Assembly: GCA_900466475.1 (NCBI GenBank)
Contig: UBMI01000004.1
Location: forward strand, 124,001 to 188,000
DNA from: Hyphomicrobiales bacterium
GTDB taxonomy: Bacteria; Pseudomonadota; Alphaproteobacteria; Rhizobiales; Rhizobiaceae
Length of the DNA stretch: 64,000 nucleotides
Direction of reading: 5' to 3'
The notes under the pieces were generated by a model. It had not been told where the DNA came from. It ran no database searches and was given only the letters and a program-made list of their open reading frames with translations. Position numbers and translations under genes: made by a program. This document shows positions 1 to 8,286 of this stretch, in pieces. How positions within the stretch are numbered: the stretch's first letter is position 1; each line of letters opens with the position of its first letter.

Positions 1-1242
1 GCCGGAAAGGCCGAATTCCGTCGTGTTGGCGCGCTTGATCACCTCCGCCTCGTCGTCGAAATCGAGAACGCACATGACTGGGCCGAAGATTTCTTCGCGG
101 GCAATCGTCATGCCATCGGTCACATCGGCAAAGACGGTTGGCTGCACATAGTAGCCTTCGCCGGTCACGTGATTGGGAATGCCACCGCCGGTCACCAGTG
201 TCGCACCCTCCGCCTTGCCCTTTTCGATATAGGACAACACCTTTTCGCGCTGCGCCCAGGACACCATCGGGCCAAGCTGGCTGGCTTCGTCCATGGGGTC
301 GCCGATGAGGATCGCCTCGGTGCGCGTCTTCAATCGCTTCAGGAACTCGCCCTTGATCTTCTTCTGCACGAAGACGCGCGTGCCGTTGGAGCAGACCTGG
401 CCCGTCGAATAGAAATTGCCGAGCATCGCTCCGCCGACGGCGCTGTCTAGATCGGCGTCGTCGAAGACGATCAGCGGCGACTTGCCGCCGAGTTCCATCG
501 TCACATGCTTGAGCTGGCCCGCAGCCGCAGCAGCTACCTTGCGCCCTGTTGGTACCGAGCCAGTCAGCGACACCTTGGCGACATCAGGGTGGTTGACGAG
601 CAGCGGTCCGGTGTCCCTGTCGCCCTGGATGACGTTGTAAAGGCCCTTCGGAAGGCCGGCCTCATGCAGGATCTCGGCGATCTTGAGCGCACCGAGCGGC
701 GTGGTTTCAGATGGCTTGAAGACCATGGCATTGCCGGCGACCAGTGCCGGCGCGCCCTTCCAGCAGGCGATCTGCTGCGGATAGTTCCAGGCGCCGATGC
801 CGACGCAGACGCCGAGCGGCACGCGTTTCGTATAGGCAAAATCCTGGCCGAGCGGGATATGCGAGCCATTCAGGCCGGCGGGTGCCACACCGCCGAAGAA
901 TTCGAAGGCATCGGCGCCCGAGGTCGGGTCGGCAACGATCGTTTCCTGTATCGGCTTGCCGGTATCCAGCGTTTCCAGCTCCGAAAGTTCGCGGTTGCGC
1001 TCGCGCATGATCTCGGCCGCGCGCTTCAGGATGCGCCCACGCGCCATCGGGCTCAGCGCCGCCCATTCCGGCTGCGCGCGCTTGGCGGCCGCAACCGCCT
1101 TTTCGACGATGGCGGGTGTTGCGGCATGGAGCCGGGCGATCACTTCGCCGGTTGCCGGATAGATGCTTTCGATGACGGTGCCGCCTTCATCCTCGACATA
1201 TTCCCCGTCGATGAAGTGCGATGCTTTCGGCTGGGCTTTCAT
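1..1242 (-). CDS. betB: betaine-aldehyde dehydrogenase, C-terminus outside window
   Basis: Oxidises betaine aldehyde to glycine betaine with NAD+, the second step of choline-to-betaine osmoprotectant synthesis in the cytoplasm. The 414 visible codons start [16 protein letters not shown] and hold the aldehyde dehydrogenase hallmarks: AWNYP (Asn152), TMELGGKSP (Glu250, general base) and GQVCSNGTR (Cys284, nucleophile). Family members are about 487 residues, so roughly 70 residues lie beyond position 1. The ATG overlaps the stop of the upstream betI as ATGA, which indicates translational coupling. Rhizobial bet operons often read betI-betC-betB-betA. Here no betC (choline sulfatase) lies between betI and betB; betA may follow outside the window. 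Confidence 0.95.
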   Translation of the reverse strand, partial: MKAQPKASHFIDGEYVEDEGGTVIESIYPATGEVIARLHAATPAIVEKAVAAAKRAQPEWAALSPMARGRILKRAAEIMRERNRELSELETLDTGKPIQETIVADPTSGADAFEFFGGVAPAGLNGSHIPLGQDFAYTKRVPLGVCVGIGAWNYPQQIACWKGAPALVAGNAMVFKPSETTPLGALKIAEILHEAGLPKGLYNVIQGDRDTGPLLVNHPDVAKVSLTGSVPTGRKVAAAAAGQLKHVTMELGGKSPLIVFDDADLDSAVGGAMLGNFYSTGQVCSNGTRVFVQKKIKGEFLKRLKTRTEAILIGDPMDEASQLGPMVSWAQREKVLSYIEKGKAEGATLVTGGGIPNHVTGEGYYVQPTVFADVTDGMTIAREEIFGPVMCVLDFDDEAEVIKRANTTEFGLSG

Positions 1243-1862
1243 GTCGCTGGTCCCTGGCTTGATGTTGCTTGGTTCATGCCCCCGATACGGGCGAGTTGTG
1301 TCGTGACATAATCCTCCGTCAGGGCGATCGAGGCTGTAATGCCGATCGGCGCCGATTTCAGACTTTGCCGAATATAGAGCCCGTCGATCATCGCGGCCGC
1401 GCCTTCGGCGATGCGTTCTGCGGCATCGGCAGGGCAGAGCGACCTCAGCGGTGCCAGCAGGTTGGAGCGCAGGCGCCGGGCATAGATGACGAGGAAACGC
1501 CGTGTCTCCTCGGATCGCTGGGCTTCGGCATAGAAAGCAAGCCAGGCGGCGATCGTCTGCGGCGCAAACTGGTCGGCCTGGAAGCTGACGCGGATAATGG
1601 CTGAGACCTTTTCGCGCGGTGTCGTTGCTTCTCTCAGCGCCGTCACCGCATCGTTGCGCAACTGGCGTAGAAGGAAGCGAACCGTCTCGATCAGCAATTG
1701 CTCCTTGCTGCCGAAATAATGATGTGCGAGCGCCGGCGAGACGCCGGCCCGCCGGGCGATATCAGACATGGTGACGGTGAGCGAGCCGTGATCGCCGATC
1801 ACTCGCAGTGCCGCATCCACAAGCGCCTTGCGGCGCACCGGTTCCATTCCAACCTTCGGCAA
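1239..1862 (-). CDS. betI: TetR-family repressor BetI of choline/betaine genes
   Basis: Choline-responsive TetR-family repressor of the bet genes. The helix-turn-helix is visible as [19 protein letters not shown], followed by a TetR C-terminal ligand domain with the WLAFYAEAQ and DGLYIRQSL blocks of BetI. I chose a TTG start at 1862 because it gives [12 protein letters not shown], matching the conserved BetI N-terminus, and has GGGGAG 8 nt upstream. The ATG at 1847 is five codons later and poorly spaced. Length from the TTG is 207 residues, close to the family's 195-205. It is the first gene of a betI-betB unit (4-base overlap). A palindrome 35 bp upstream is the probable autoregulatory operator. 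Confidence 0.92.
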   Translation of the reverse strand: MPKVGMEPVRRKALVDAALRVIGDHGSLTVTMSDIARRAGVSPALAHHYFGSKEQLLIETVRFLLRQLRNDAVTALREATTPREKVSAIIRVSFQADQFAPQTIAAWLAFYAEAQRSEETRRFLVIYARRLRSNLLAPLRSLCPADAAERIAEGAAAMIDGLYIRQSLKSAPIGITASIALTEDYVTTQLARIGGMNQATSSQGPAT

Positions 1863-1896
1863 GCCAATTTCTCCCCAGAATATAAGCAACGTATTT

Positions 1897-1916
1897 TTGA
1901 TTGACTGATCAATCAA
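1897..1916. promoter_or_regulatory. probable BetI operator
   Basis: Perfect 8-base inverted repeat TTGATTGA / TCAATCAA separated by CTGA, lying between divergent betI and the HdeD-like gene. Size and position fit a TetR-family operator. Assignment to BetI is by location. Confidence 0.7.
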
Positions 1917-2002
1917 TAAAAATCTTTCGCCAGATTGATCTCGCTCATCTCTTTCCGTGTAAAATTGTTGCAGCATATCTCCGGCAATCAGGAGGTGCGC
2001 AA

Positions 2003-2551
2003 ATGGCCAATATTTATGACGGAATGTCCGCATCCCCGCTGCGGTCGAAATGGGCCTGGTTCGCCGGTCTCGGCGTGCTGCTTCTCATTTGCGGTCTCAT
2101 CGCGCTCAGCAACCTGCTGATGGCGACCGTCGCTTCGGTCTTTTATGTCGGCATGCTGATGCTGGCAGGCGGTGTCATCTATCTCGTCCATGCCTTCCAG
2201 GTGCGTGGTTGGGATCATGTGCTCTTCTGGGCGTTGAGCGGCGTGCTCTATGTGCTCGCCGGCATCTGTGCTTTCATCAATCCCATCCTCACATCTGCCG
2301 CCCTGACCCTGTTTCTGGCCATCGCGCTGCTCATCGCCGGTGTCTTCCGGCTCTTCGTCGGCATCCACATGCGGCCCCTCAAGGGCTGGGCCTGGATTGT
2401 TGCGAGCGGCCTCATCACTGCTCTCGCAGGCTTCGTGATCGCTCTTGGCTGGCCTGTCAACAGCCTCTGGATCCTTGGCCTCTTCCTGGCAATCGATCTC
2501 ATCGTTCAGGGCTGGACAATGCTCGCCTTCGGCCTAGGTATCCGCTCTTGA
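2003..2551 (+). CDS. HdeD/DUF308 family integral membrane protein
   Basis: A 182-residue hydrophobic protein with about six transmembrane segments in the paired-helix pattern of the HdeD (DUF308) family; E. coli HdeD is linked to acid resistance. The cytoplasmic N-terminus MANIYDGMSASPLRSK precedes the first helix. The start is fixed by AGGAGG 7 nt before the ATG; an upstream in-frame extension has no ribosome binding site. It is divergent from betI and shares the palindrome-bearing intergenic region, so BetI or osmotic control is possible but unproven. No catalytic residues are evident, and the exact function is unknown. Confidence 0.85.
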   Translation: MANIYDGMSASPLRSKWAWFAGLGVLLLICGLIALSNLLMATVASVFYVGMLMLAGGVIYLVHAFQVRGWDHVLFWALSGVLYVLAGICAFINPILTSAALTLFLAIALLIAGVFRLFVGIHMRPLKGWAWIVASGLITALAGFVIALGWPVNSLWILGLFLAIDLIVQGWTMLAFGLGIRS

Positions 2552-2598
2552 AACTTTGGAGAGAGGCGGGCTGATGGTTCGATCCGGCCGTTTCTTTT

Positions 2599-2627
2599 TT
2601 GACAAGGTCATGACGGGGGACTAATGT
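2599..2627 (+). promoter_or_regulatory. candidate sigma-70 promoter
   Basis: TTGACA at 2599-2604, 17 bp spacer, TAATGT at 2622-2627, about 135 bp before the ParD-like gene. A weak 6-bp hairpin (GGGGGA/TTCCCC, 2615-2632) overlaps it. The -10 match is only partial. Confidence 0.4.
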
Positions 2628-2763
2628 TCCCCGCTGGAGATCGGCTTCGCAGAAGAGCCGCCTCCTGTGCTCAGGCACTTCGGCATTGGCGCTTGTCGCC
2701 TTGAGAAGCCGAAAATGGACCCCCGAGGCAGTCTCTGCCGAAATAGAATGGGAGGAGAATTCC

Positions 2764-3006
2764 ATGCCGATGGTCACCGTTTCCATCTCACCGCTCCAGG
2801 CAGCCGGCATCCGCGATGCTGTCGATCAAGGTGGATATGCATCGAGCAGCGAAGTCGTGCGCGAGGCACTGCGACTGTGGGATGCCGCCCGCAAACTGGG
2901 CGAATACAGCAGCGAAGTCCTTGCTGACGAAAGCGCACCCGGCAGCGGCAGATGCGTCGCCGATATGTTCGCCGATCACGAAGCCGAGCATCGCCGTTCG
3001 GCCTAG
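2764..3006 (+). CDS. ParD-like ribbon-helix-helix antitoxin, orphan
   Basis: An 80-residue protein opening MPMVTVSISPLQAAGIRDAV and continuing YASSSEVVREALRLWDAAR. This is the beta-strand plus helix-helix pattern of the ParD/CopG ribbon-helix-helix DNA-binding family, which usually serves as the antitoxin of a ParE toxin. The ATG is preceded by GGGAGGAG. ParD genes are normally followed at once by parE. Here only about 150 bp separates the stop from the next gene and no ParE-like frame exists on either strand. The C-terminal half (residues 45-80) is unlike canonical ParD. It could be a relic, a partner of a distant toxin, or a stand-alone repressor. Confidence 0.75.
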   Translation: MPMVTVSISPLQAAGIRDAVDQGGYASSSEVVREALRLWDAARKLGEYSSEVLADESAPGSGRCVADMFADHEAEHRRSA

Positions 3007-3160
3007 CCAAGCCGTTGATTGTAAGATCAAAAAATCTAATAAGCGCGCTGCGTGCATAAGCGTTTGCGCGGTCATGAAAGTTTCACACTGACGAAAGGGT
3101 TCGTTGACCCTTCTGCTCCATTGTCCGGCCGAAAAAGAAAAGGTCACAGTGGAGATTGGC

Positions 3161-4966
3161 ATGTCTTTGGCTGCCAGCGTCAAACCGGGTGTCGTGCGTC
3201 GTTACGCCAGCGATCAGATCGTCACCCTCGCCAAACTCGTCATTGAAAATGCGTTTCAGCCGATTGTCGAAGCCGGTACCGGCACGGTTTTCGGTTATGA
3301 ATCCCTCATGCGCGGGCAGGAGCGTATCGGCTTCGAGACGCCGATCGAAATCCTGGATGAAGCCCATGAGAACGGACAGCTTCTGCAGCTCGAGCAAATG
3401 GTGGCCAGCCGAGCGCTCGCCAAATTTGCCACGCTGTCGAACTTCGCAACCGCGACGCTGTTTCTCAATCTCGATGTCCGCCTGATCCCGCTTGGCAATC
3501 GCCTTCTCGAGAGCCTGCTTCTGCAGTTGAAAACGGCCAATATCCCACCGTCCTCCGTCTGTTTCGAATTCTCCGAGCGCTTCGACAATACCAGCGTGCC
3601 CGAATTCGCCGAGCTCGTCTCGCGCCTGCGCAAGGCTGGTTTCAAACTGGCGATCGACGATTTCGGTGTCGGTCACGGCGAAATGAAACTGCTCTGCGAC
3701 TATTCCGTCGATTACCTGAAGATCGACCGCCACTTCGTCGCCGATATCGATCGCAGCCCGCGCAAACGGCACCTGCTGAAGAGTATCGTCAATATGGCTC
3801 ACGTCCTCGGCACCCGCGTGATCGCCGAGGGTATCGAGACGGAAGCCGAATTCATCGTCTGCCGAGATTATGGCGTCGATCTCGTGCAGGGCTGGTTCAT
3901 CTCCCGCCCTTCCACGCATCTCTCGGAACTGGTGCCGGCCTTCCCGCATCTGCAGGAACTCGGCAAGAACAAGGGCACCAGCCAGTCGCTCGACGAAATC
4001 CTCATCCGCAAGCAGATCGAAATGCTGCCGACCGTCTACGAGAGCGACGCAATCGATACGGTCTTCGAGCTCTTCCGCCGCAATCCCCGCCAGGCCTATT
4101 TCCCGGTCCTGAATGCCAATGGTGAGCCGCGCGGCATCATCCACGAGCACCACCTGAAGGAATATATCTACCAGCCCTTCGGCCGCGATCTTCTGAAGAA
4201 CAAGGTCTACGAGCGCGCCATATCGCATTTCGTCGAGCGCGCGCCGATTGTCGGCCTCGACAGCGACGCCGATCAGCTGATGGCGATCTTCGCCAATATG
4301 GAAGGCAGCAACTGCCTGATCCTGACCGACAACATGCGTTATGCCGGTGTCGTTTCCGCCGCCTCGCTGATCAAGGTCATCAACGAGAAGCAGCTGAAGA
4401 CGGCGCAGGACCAGAACCCGCTGACGGGCCTGCCGGGCAACCGCGCCATCCGCGACTTCATGCGCCATTCCGGACGCGACGGCGATGAAGTGCGCCACTT
4501 CTGCTATTGCGACTTCGACAACTTCAAGCCCTTCAACGATGCCTACGGCTTCCACCTCGGTGACCATGCGATCTCGCTCTTTGCCGCGCTGATGCGCCGC
4601 TACTTCTTCGCCGAGCGCCATTTCCTCGGCCATGTCGGCGGCGATGACTTCTTCATCGGCGTCGTTGGCTGGACGAAGGAGGAACTGACGGAAATCCTCG
4701 ATCGTCTCATCAGCGACTTCCATGATGACGTGCTCGATCTCTATTCGGATGAGGACCGCGCCGCCGGCCGCATCCGCGGGCACGATCGTGCCGGTGCGGA
4801 AGCCTTGTTCCCACTAATGCGCTGCTCGATCGGCGTACTGGAACTGTCCGAGGGTCTGGTTATCGACGACATCAATCGGGTCAGCGCCGAGATCGCCCAG
4901 GTGAAGTCGAGCGCCAAGGAGAGCGACGAAGGCCTCGTATTCCATACGTTAGGCGAGGCGAATTGA
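3161..4966 (+). CDS. EAL-CBS-GGDEF cyclic-di-GMP signalling protein
   Basis: A 601-residue soluble protein. The N-terminal EAL domain (about residues 20-265) has ESL at 47-49 in place of EAL, then EFSE, IDDFG, LKIDR and AEGIE, so the metal-binding acids look retained. A CBS-pair-like middle (about 280-400) includes HEHHLKEYIY. The C-terminal GGDEF domain has GGDDF at 493-497 and NDAYGF where NDxxGH is usual. There is no RxxD inhibitory site before GGDDF. Phosphodiesterase activity is plausible; cyclase activity is doubtful and may be regulatory. No membrane segment is seen. I chose ATG 3161 (GGAG 9 nt upstream) over an upstream TTG at 3104. Confidence 0.88.
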   Translation: MSLAASVKPGVVRRYASDQIVTLAKLVIENAFQPIVEAGTGTVFGYESLMRGQERIGFETPIEILDEAHENGQLLQLEQMVASRALAKFATLSNFATATLFLNLDVRLIPLGNRLLESLLLQLKTANIPPSSVCFEFSERFDNTSVPEFAELVSRLRKAGFKLAIDDFGVGHGEMKLLCDYSVDYLKIDRHFVADIDRSPRKRHLLKSIVNMAHVLGTRVIAEGIETEAEFIVCRDYGVDLVQGWFISRPSTHLSELVPAFPHLQELGKNKGTSQSLDEILIRKQIEMLPTVYESDAIDTVFELFRRNPRQAYFPVLNANGEPRGIIHEHHLKEYIYQPFGRDLLKNKVYERAISHFVERAPIVGLDSDADQLMAIFANMEGSNCLILTDNMRYAGVVSAASLIKVINEKQLKTAQDQNPLTGLPGNRAIRDFMRHSGRDGDEVRHFCYCDFDNFKPFNDAYGFHLGDHAISLFAALMRRYFFAERHFLGHVGGDDFFIGVVGWTKEELTEILDRLISDFHDDVLDLYSDEDRAAGRIRGHDRAGAEALFPLMRCSIGVLELSEGLVIDDINRVSAEIAQVKSSAKESDEGLVFHTLGEAN

Positions 4967-5043
4967 CGCCTCTGCCACTTCCGGCCTTCCCAAGCTACGG
5001 ACCCTGATTTATCTCCATTGCTTAGGAATAGGGAGAGCCGGTC

Positions 5044-6042
5044 ATGTCGTTGCCGTCGCGTATGCGTTTTGTCGATGTGCCCTCGTTCGGTGGGCCGGAG
5101 GCGATGGTCATTGCGGATGGACCTGTGCCGGCGCCGTCGGAAGGTCAGATCCTTGTCCGCACCGAAGCGGTCGGCATTAACCGGCCCGATATTTCGCAGC
5201 GCCAGGGCAGCTATCCGCCGCCGAAAGATGCAAGCCCCATTCTCGGCCTCGAACTTGCGGGGGAGGTGGTCGCGATCGGACCTGGCGTGACGGGTTATTC
5301 GCTGGGCGAAAAGGTCTGCGGCCTCGCCAATGGCGGCGCTTATGCCGAGTATTGCCTTCTGCCGGCCGGTCAGGCTCTGCCCTTCCCGAGAGGGTTCGAT
5401 GCGGTGAAGGCAGCGGCCCTTCCCGAGACCTTCTTTACCGTCTGGGCAAACCTTTTTCAGATGGCCGGCCTGACGGAAGGCGAGAAAGTGCTGATCCATG
5501 GCGGTTCCAGCGGCATCGGCACGACCGCGATCCAGCTCGCCAAGGCTTTCGGCGCCGAGGTCTATGCGACCGCCGGCTCGAAGGAAAAGTGTGATGCCTG
5601 CGAGAGGCTTGGCGCCAGGCGCGCCATCAACTACAGGCAGGAAGATTTCGCTGCTGTCATCAGGGAAGAAACCGGCCATGGCGTCGATATCGTCCTCGAT
5701 ATGATTGGCGCGGCCTATTTCGAGAAGAACATCGCCTCGCTGGCCAAGGACGGCTGCCTCTCCATCATCGCCTTCCTGCAGGGCGCGGTTGCCGAAAAGG
5801 TCAATCTGGCGCCGATCATGGTCAAGCGCCTGACTGTGACAGGCTCCACCATGCGCCCGCGCACGGCGGAGGAGAAGCGGGCAATCCGCGACGATCTTCT
5901 CTCCGAGGTCTGGCCGCTTCTGGAAGCCGGCACGGTCGCACCCGTCATCTACGAGACCTTTGCATTCGAGGATGTAGCGGCCGCTCATCGGCTGATGGAG
6001 AGCAGCAACCACATCGGCAAGATCATGCTGAAACTCGGCTGA
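5044..6042 (+). CDS. NAD(P)H quinone oxidoreductase, zeta-crystallin/PIG3 type
   Basis: A 332-residue zinc-free medium-chain dehydrogenase/reductase. The N-terminal GroES-like domain contains [13 protein letters not shown] and [13 protein letters not shown]. The Rossmann domain contains [18 protein letters not shown] (NADPH binding) and [17 protein letters not shown]. These match the PIG3 quinone oxidoreductase subfamily, which reduces quinones by NADPH. No structural-zinc cysteine cluster is present. The gene stands alone between a plus-strand signalling gene and a convergent MFS gene; a rhizobial palindromic repeat follows its stop. Start ATG 5044 has GGGAGAG upstream. The physiological substrate cannot be read from sequence. 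Confidence 0.92.
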   Translation: MSLPSRMRFVDVPSFGGPEAMVIADGPVPAPSEGQILVRTEAVGINRPDISQRQGSYPPPKDASPILGLELAGEVVAIGPGVTGYSLGEKVCGLANGGAYAEYCLLPAGQALPFPRGFDAVKAAALPETFFTVWANLFQMAGLTEGEKVLIHGGSSGIGTTAIQLAKAFGAEVYATAGSKEKCDACERLGARRAINYRQEDFAAVIREETGHGVDIVLDMIGAAYFEKNIASLAKDGCLSIIAFLQGAVAEKVNLAPIMVKRLTVTGSTMRPRTAEEKRAIRDDLLSEVWPLLEAGTVAPVIYETFAFEDVAAAHRLMESSNHIGKIMLKLG

Positions 6043-6045
6043 AGT

Positions 6046-6150
6046 GTGTCGCACAAAGGTGTATAGCGGTTTTGCGATCGCGACACGCTCTAACTCTTTG
6101 AATCTATGCATCGGGCTTTCCGAAAATCGATTCCGATTTTCGGTTCGATG
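6046..6150. repeat. rhizobial-type intergenic palindromic element
   Basis: The stretch resembles intergenic mosaic elements that recur in rhizobial genomes. It contains AGCGGTTTTGCGAT, CGACACGCTCTAA and a strong dyad CCGAAAATCG / CGATTTTCGG at 6120-6143. The 3' end of the minus-strand MFS gene lies inside it. Family identity is from memory and is not checked against copies elsewhere. Confidence 0.55.
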
Positions 6151-7561
6151 CTGTGAGCGACAGCGCTGCGCCTGTCGCAATCAGCCCGGGCAATGCCATG
6201 ATGAGATAGAGCCAGCTCGCCGCAGACAATGCACCCGCAATGCCGCCCGGCTCAACCAGTCCCGTGCCGTTGGCAATGACACCGGCGAAGGCCGCGCCGA
6301 AAGCGCTGCCGAGCGAGCTTATGGTCGGGATGGCGGCTGAAGCCTTGTCCTGCTCGCTGTCGGCTACCAGCTTCAGCACCTTGGCGACGAGATGTGCCCA
6401 GCCGAGGCCGACACCAAAACCCATCATGAACATGGCGATGGCCGCCGGTGCGAGGACGATGAGGCGCGCCTCAGGGTTCTCGCGGGCAAGGAAGACGGCG
6501 AGCACGGCTGTCGCTGCGGCTTCGGTCGAACAGCCCACAATGATCGCGGCGTTGGCTTTCCTGCCGGAGAAGGAGCCGCTGAAAAAGGCCGCCACCGTCC
6601 AGCCGAGCGCGACGAGAGCCACCAGATAGCCCGAAATCAGCGGCGTTACACCGTGCAGAACCTGCAGGAAATAGGGAATGAAGATATCGCTGACGAGAAC
6701 GAAGTTGAGGCCGAGCATCGTCAGATAGACACGCGATATCGGCTGGCTCAGTGTCACCGCGCCCAAGGGCAGCAACCGGTTGTTTCCCCTGCGTTCCATG
6801 ACGAGCATGGCGCCGACGGCGACGATTGAAACGCCGATCAGCCCAATCTTGGCAGTCGTCAACTCGATTGTGCCAGCGGTGCAGACCAGCAGCACCGCTG
6901 CAAGCAGCAGGCAGATCTGCGCGACCGGCATTTTTGTGTGTTCCCGGTCGTCCTTGGCCTGCGGCAGGAGCCGCGGCGCCAGCACCGCCATCAATACGCC
7001 GAGCGGGACAAGCACGGCGAAGGCGTAGCGCCAGGCGCTGCCATGCGCAAAGAAGCCGCCGAGCGTCGGGCCAATGACGGTCGAAATACCCCAGATCGCC
7101 GCATAGAGCGTGGACGCCTTGGGCCAGAGCGGTTCTGGATAGACAAAACGGATGAAGGCGTAGCAAAGGGCGGCGAGTGCGCCGGTGCCAAAACCCTGCA
7201 CCGTACGGCCGATCAGCACGACCGGCATTGAAGGTGCAGCCGCACAAAGCAGGCTGCCGACGCCGAAGATCACAGCCGCGATGACATAGACACTGCGCAG
7301 CCCGATAGTCCTTGGCCGCATGGCCATGAAGATCGCGCCCAATATGGTGGCGGCGATATAAAGCGTCGTGACCAGTGAAAACAGCTCCAGCCCGCCGACA
7401 TCGCGCACAATGCTCGGCGCGATCGTTGCTGTAATGTAGCTTTCCACGGCAGAGATTGTCATGCCGCCGCCAAGCATCAGCGTCGCCGGCAGAAGCGTGG
7501 GAGAAAACAGCTGGAAGACGGAAGTGGTCGAGCCTGACGGTTCCAAGGCGGTCTCGGACAT
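6104..7561 (-). CDS. MFS drug/solute exporter
   Basis: A 485-residue major facilitator with about 12-14 membrane helices. MFS signatures include GRTVQGFGTGALAALCYAF and the helix-5-like GISTVIGPTLGGFFAHGS motif of antiporters. The start at 7561 (MSETALEPSGS) is chosen because membrane segments begin soon after and AAGGA precedes it; further upstream in-frame codons run into the operator. The last residues KSESIFGKPDA are encoded by the palindromic repeat at 6104-6150. The gene is therefore terminated by the repeat, not by its ancestral stop. It is divergent from a cysteine-rich regulator with a 14-bp inverted repeat between them, which makes it that regulator's likely target. Substrate unknown. 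Confidence 0.88.
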   Translation of the reverse strand: MSETALEPSGSTTSVFQLFSPTLLPATLMLGGGMTISAVESYITATIAPSIVRDVGGLELFSLVTTLYIAATILGAIFMAMRPRTIGLRSVYVIAAVIFGVGSLLCAAAPSMPVVLIGRTVQGFGTGALAALCYAFIRFVYPEPLWPKASTLYAAIWGISTVIGPTLGGFFAHGSAWRYAFAVLVPLGVLMAVLAPRLLPQAKDDREHTKMPVAQICLLLAAVLLVCTAGTIELTTAKIGLIGVSIVAVGAMLVMERRGNNRLLPLGAVTLSQPISRVYLTMLGLNFVLVSDIFIPYFLQVLHGVTPLISGYLVALVALGWTVAAFFSGSFSGRKANAAIIVGCSTEAAATAVLAVFLARENPEARLIVLAPAAIAMFMMGFGVGLGWAHLVAKVLKLVADSEQDKASAAIPTISSLGSAFGAAFAGVIANGTGLVEPGGIAGALSAASWLYLIMALPGLIATGAALSLTASNRKSESIFGKPDA

Positions 7562-7594
7562 GATGAATCCTTGCGTTTTTCCTGACCCGTGATT

Positions 7595-7661
7595 ATTTTC
7601 CAAGTTATGAATTGGAAAATTGCATGAGCACCGGATTAAAACAAGAGATAACTTGGAAAAT
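7595..7661. promoter_or_regulatory. inverted-repeat operator of divergent MFS/regulator pair
   Basis: A 14-base arm ATTTTCCAAGTTAT (7595-7608) recurs exactly inverted at 7648-7661, ending at the regulator ATG. A nested site ATTTTCCAA / TTGGAAAAT (7595-7603, 7612-7620) has an 8-base spacer. The result is three half-sites in 67 bp. Confidence 0.75.
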
Positions 7662-8285
7662 ATGCGCCAGTCCCCCGTCAATCGTATCCTGATCCTGTTG
7701 AAGACAGAAGGGCCGCAGCTTGCTGCTGCGCTCGGCGATGCGCTCGGTATTTCCGGCGAAGCCGCTCGCCAGCAGCTTGCGAAAATGGCGGAGGAGGGGC
7801 TGGTGGAACCCGTCAGCGTCGCCGCCAGGGGCAGGGGGCGTCCGAGCCAGCTCTGGCATCTGACAGCGGAAGGTAACAGTCATTTCCCTGACGGCCACGC
7901 CGAGCTGACTGCGACGCTGCTGACAACGGTGGTTCAGCAACTTGGCCCCGCAGCACTCGATGCCGTCATAACTGCCCGCGAAAACGAAACGCTGCAGCGC
8001 TATCGCGACGAACTCGCAGACAAGCCGGATCTTGCTGCGCGCGTGGAGGGGCTGGCCGCCATCCGCAGCCGCGAGGGCTATATGGCCGATAGCTGGCAGG
8101 AGGAGGATGGATCATTGATGCTGGTCGAGAACCATTGTCCGATCTGCGCGGCGGCAACCGCCTGCGCCGGTTTTTGCCGTTCCGAACTCGATACTTTCCG
8201 CAGCGTGCTTTCGGCCAGGGTCGAGCGCAGCGAACACATCCTGCTTGGGGCAAGACGCTGCGCCTATCGCATTACACCGCGATGA
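7662..8285 (+). CDS. SufR-like winged-helix regulator with cysteine cluster
   Basis: A 207-residue protein. Residues 5-70 form a winged helix (LGISGEAARQQLAKMAEEGLV, then GRGRPSQLWHLT). The C-terminus carries ENHCPICAAATACAGFC (Cys159, 162, 168, 172) and RRCAYRI (Cys200). This is the arrangement of SufR-type repressors that bind an iron-sulfur cluster through clustered C-terminal cysteines. The real ligand here may be a cluster or a metal; redox sensing is inference. The gene is divergent from an MFS exporter and overlaps the shared operator at its start codon, which suggests autorepression. It stops 1 bp before the convergent MFS gene. Start ATG 7662 is in-frame with the wing-helix core. Confidence 0.85.
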   Translation: MRQSPVNRILILLKTEGPQLAAALGDALGISGEAARQQLAKMAEEGLVEPVSVAARGRGRPSQLWHLTAEGNSHFPDGHAELTATLLTTVVQQLGPAALDAVITARENETLQRYRDELADKPDLAARVEGLAAIRSREGYMADSWQEEDGSLMLVENHCPICAAATACAGFCRSELDTFRSVLSARVERSEHILLGARRCAYRITPR

Positions 8286-8286
8286 C

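Noticed and set aside
3083..4783. Long minus-strand open frame (566 codons)
   Set aside because: It is antisense to a clear EAL-CBS-GGDEF gene; GC-rich third positions leave the opposite strand open. No domain and no ribosome binding site.
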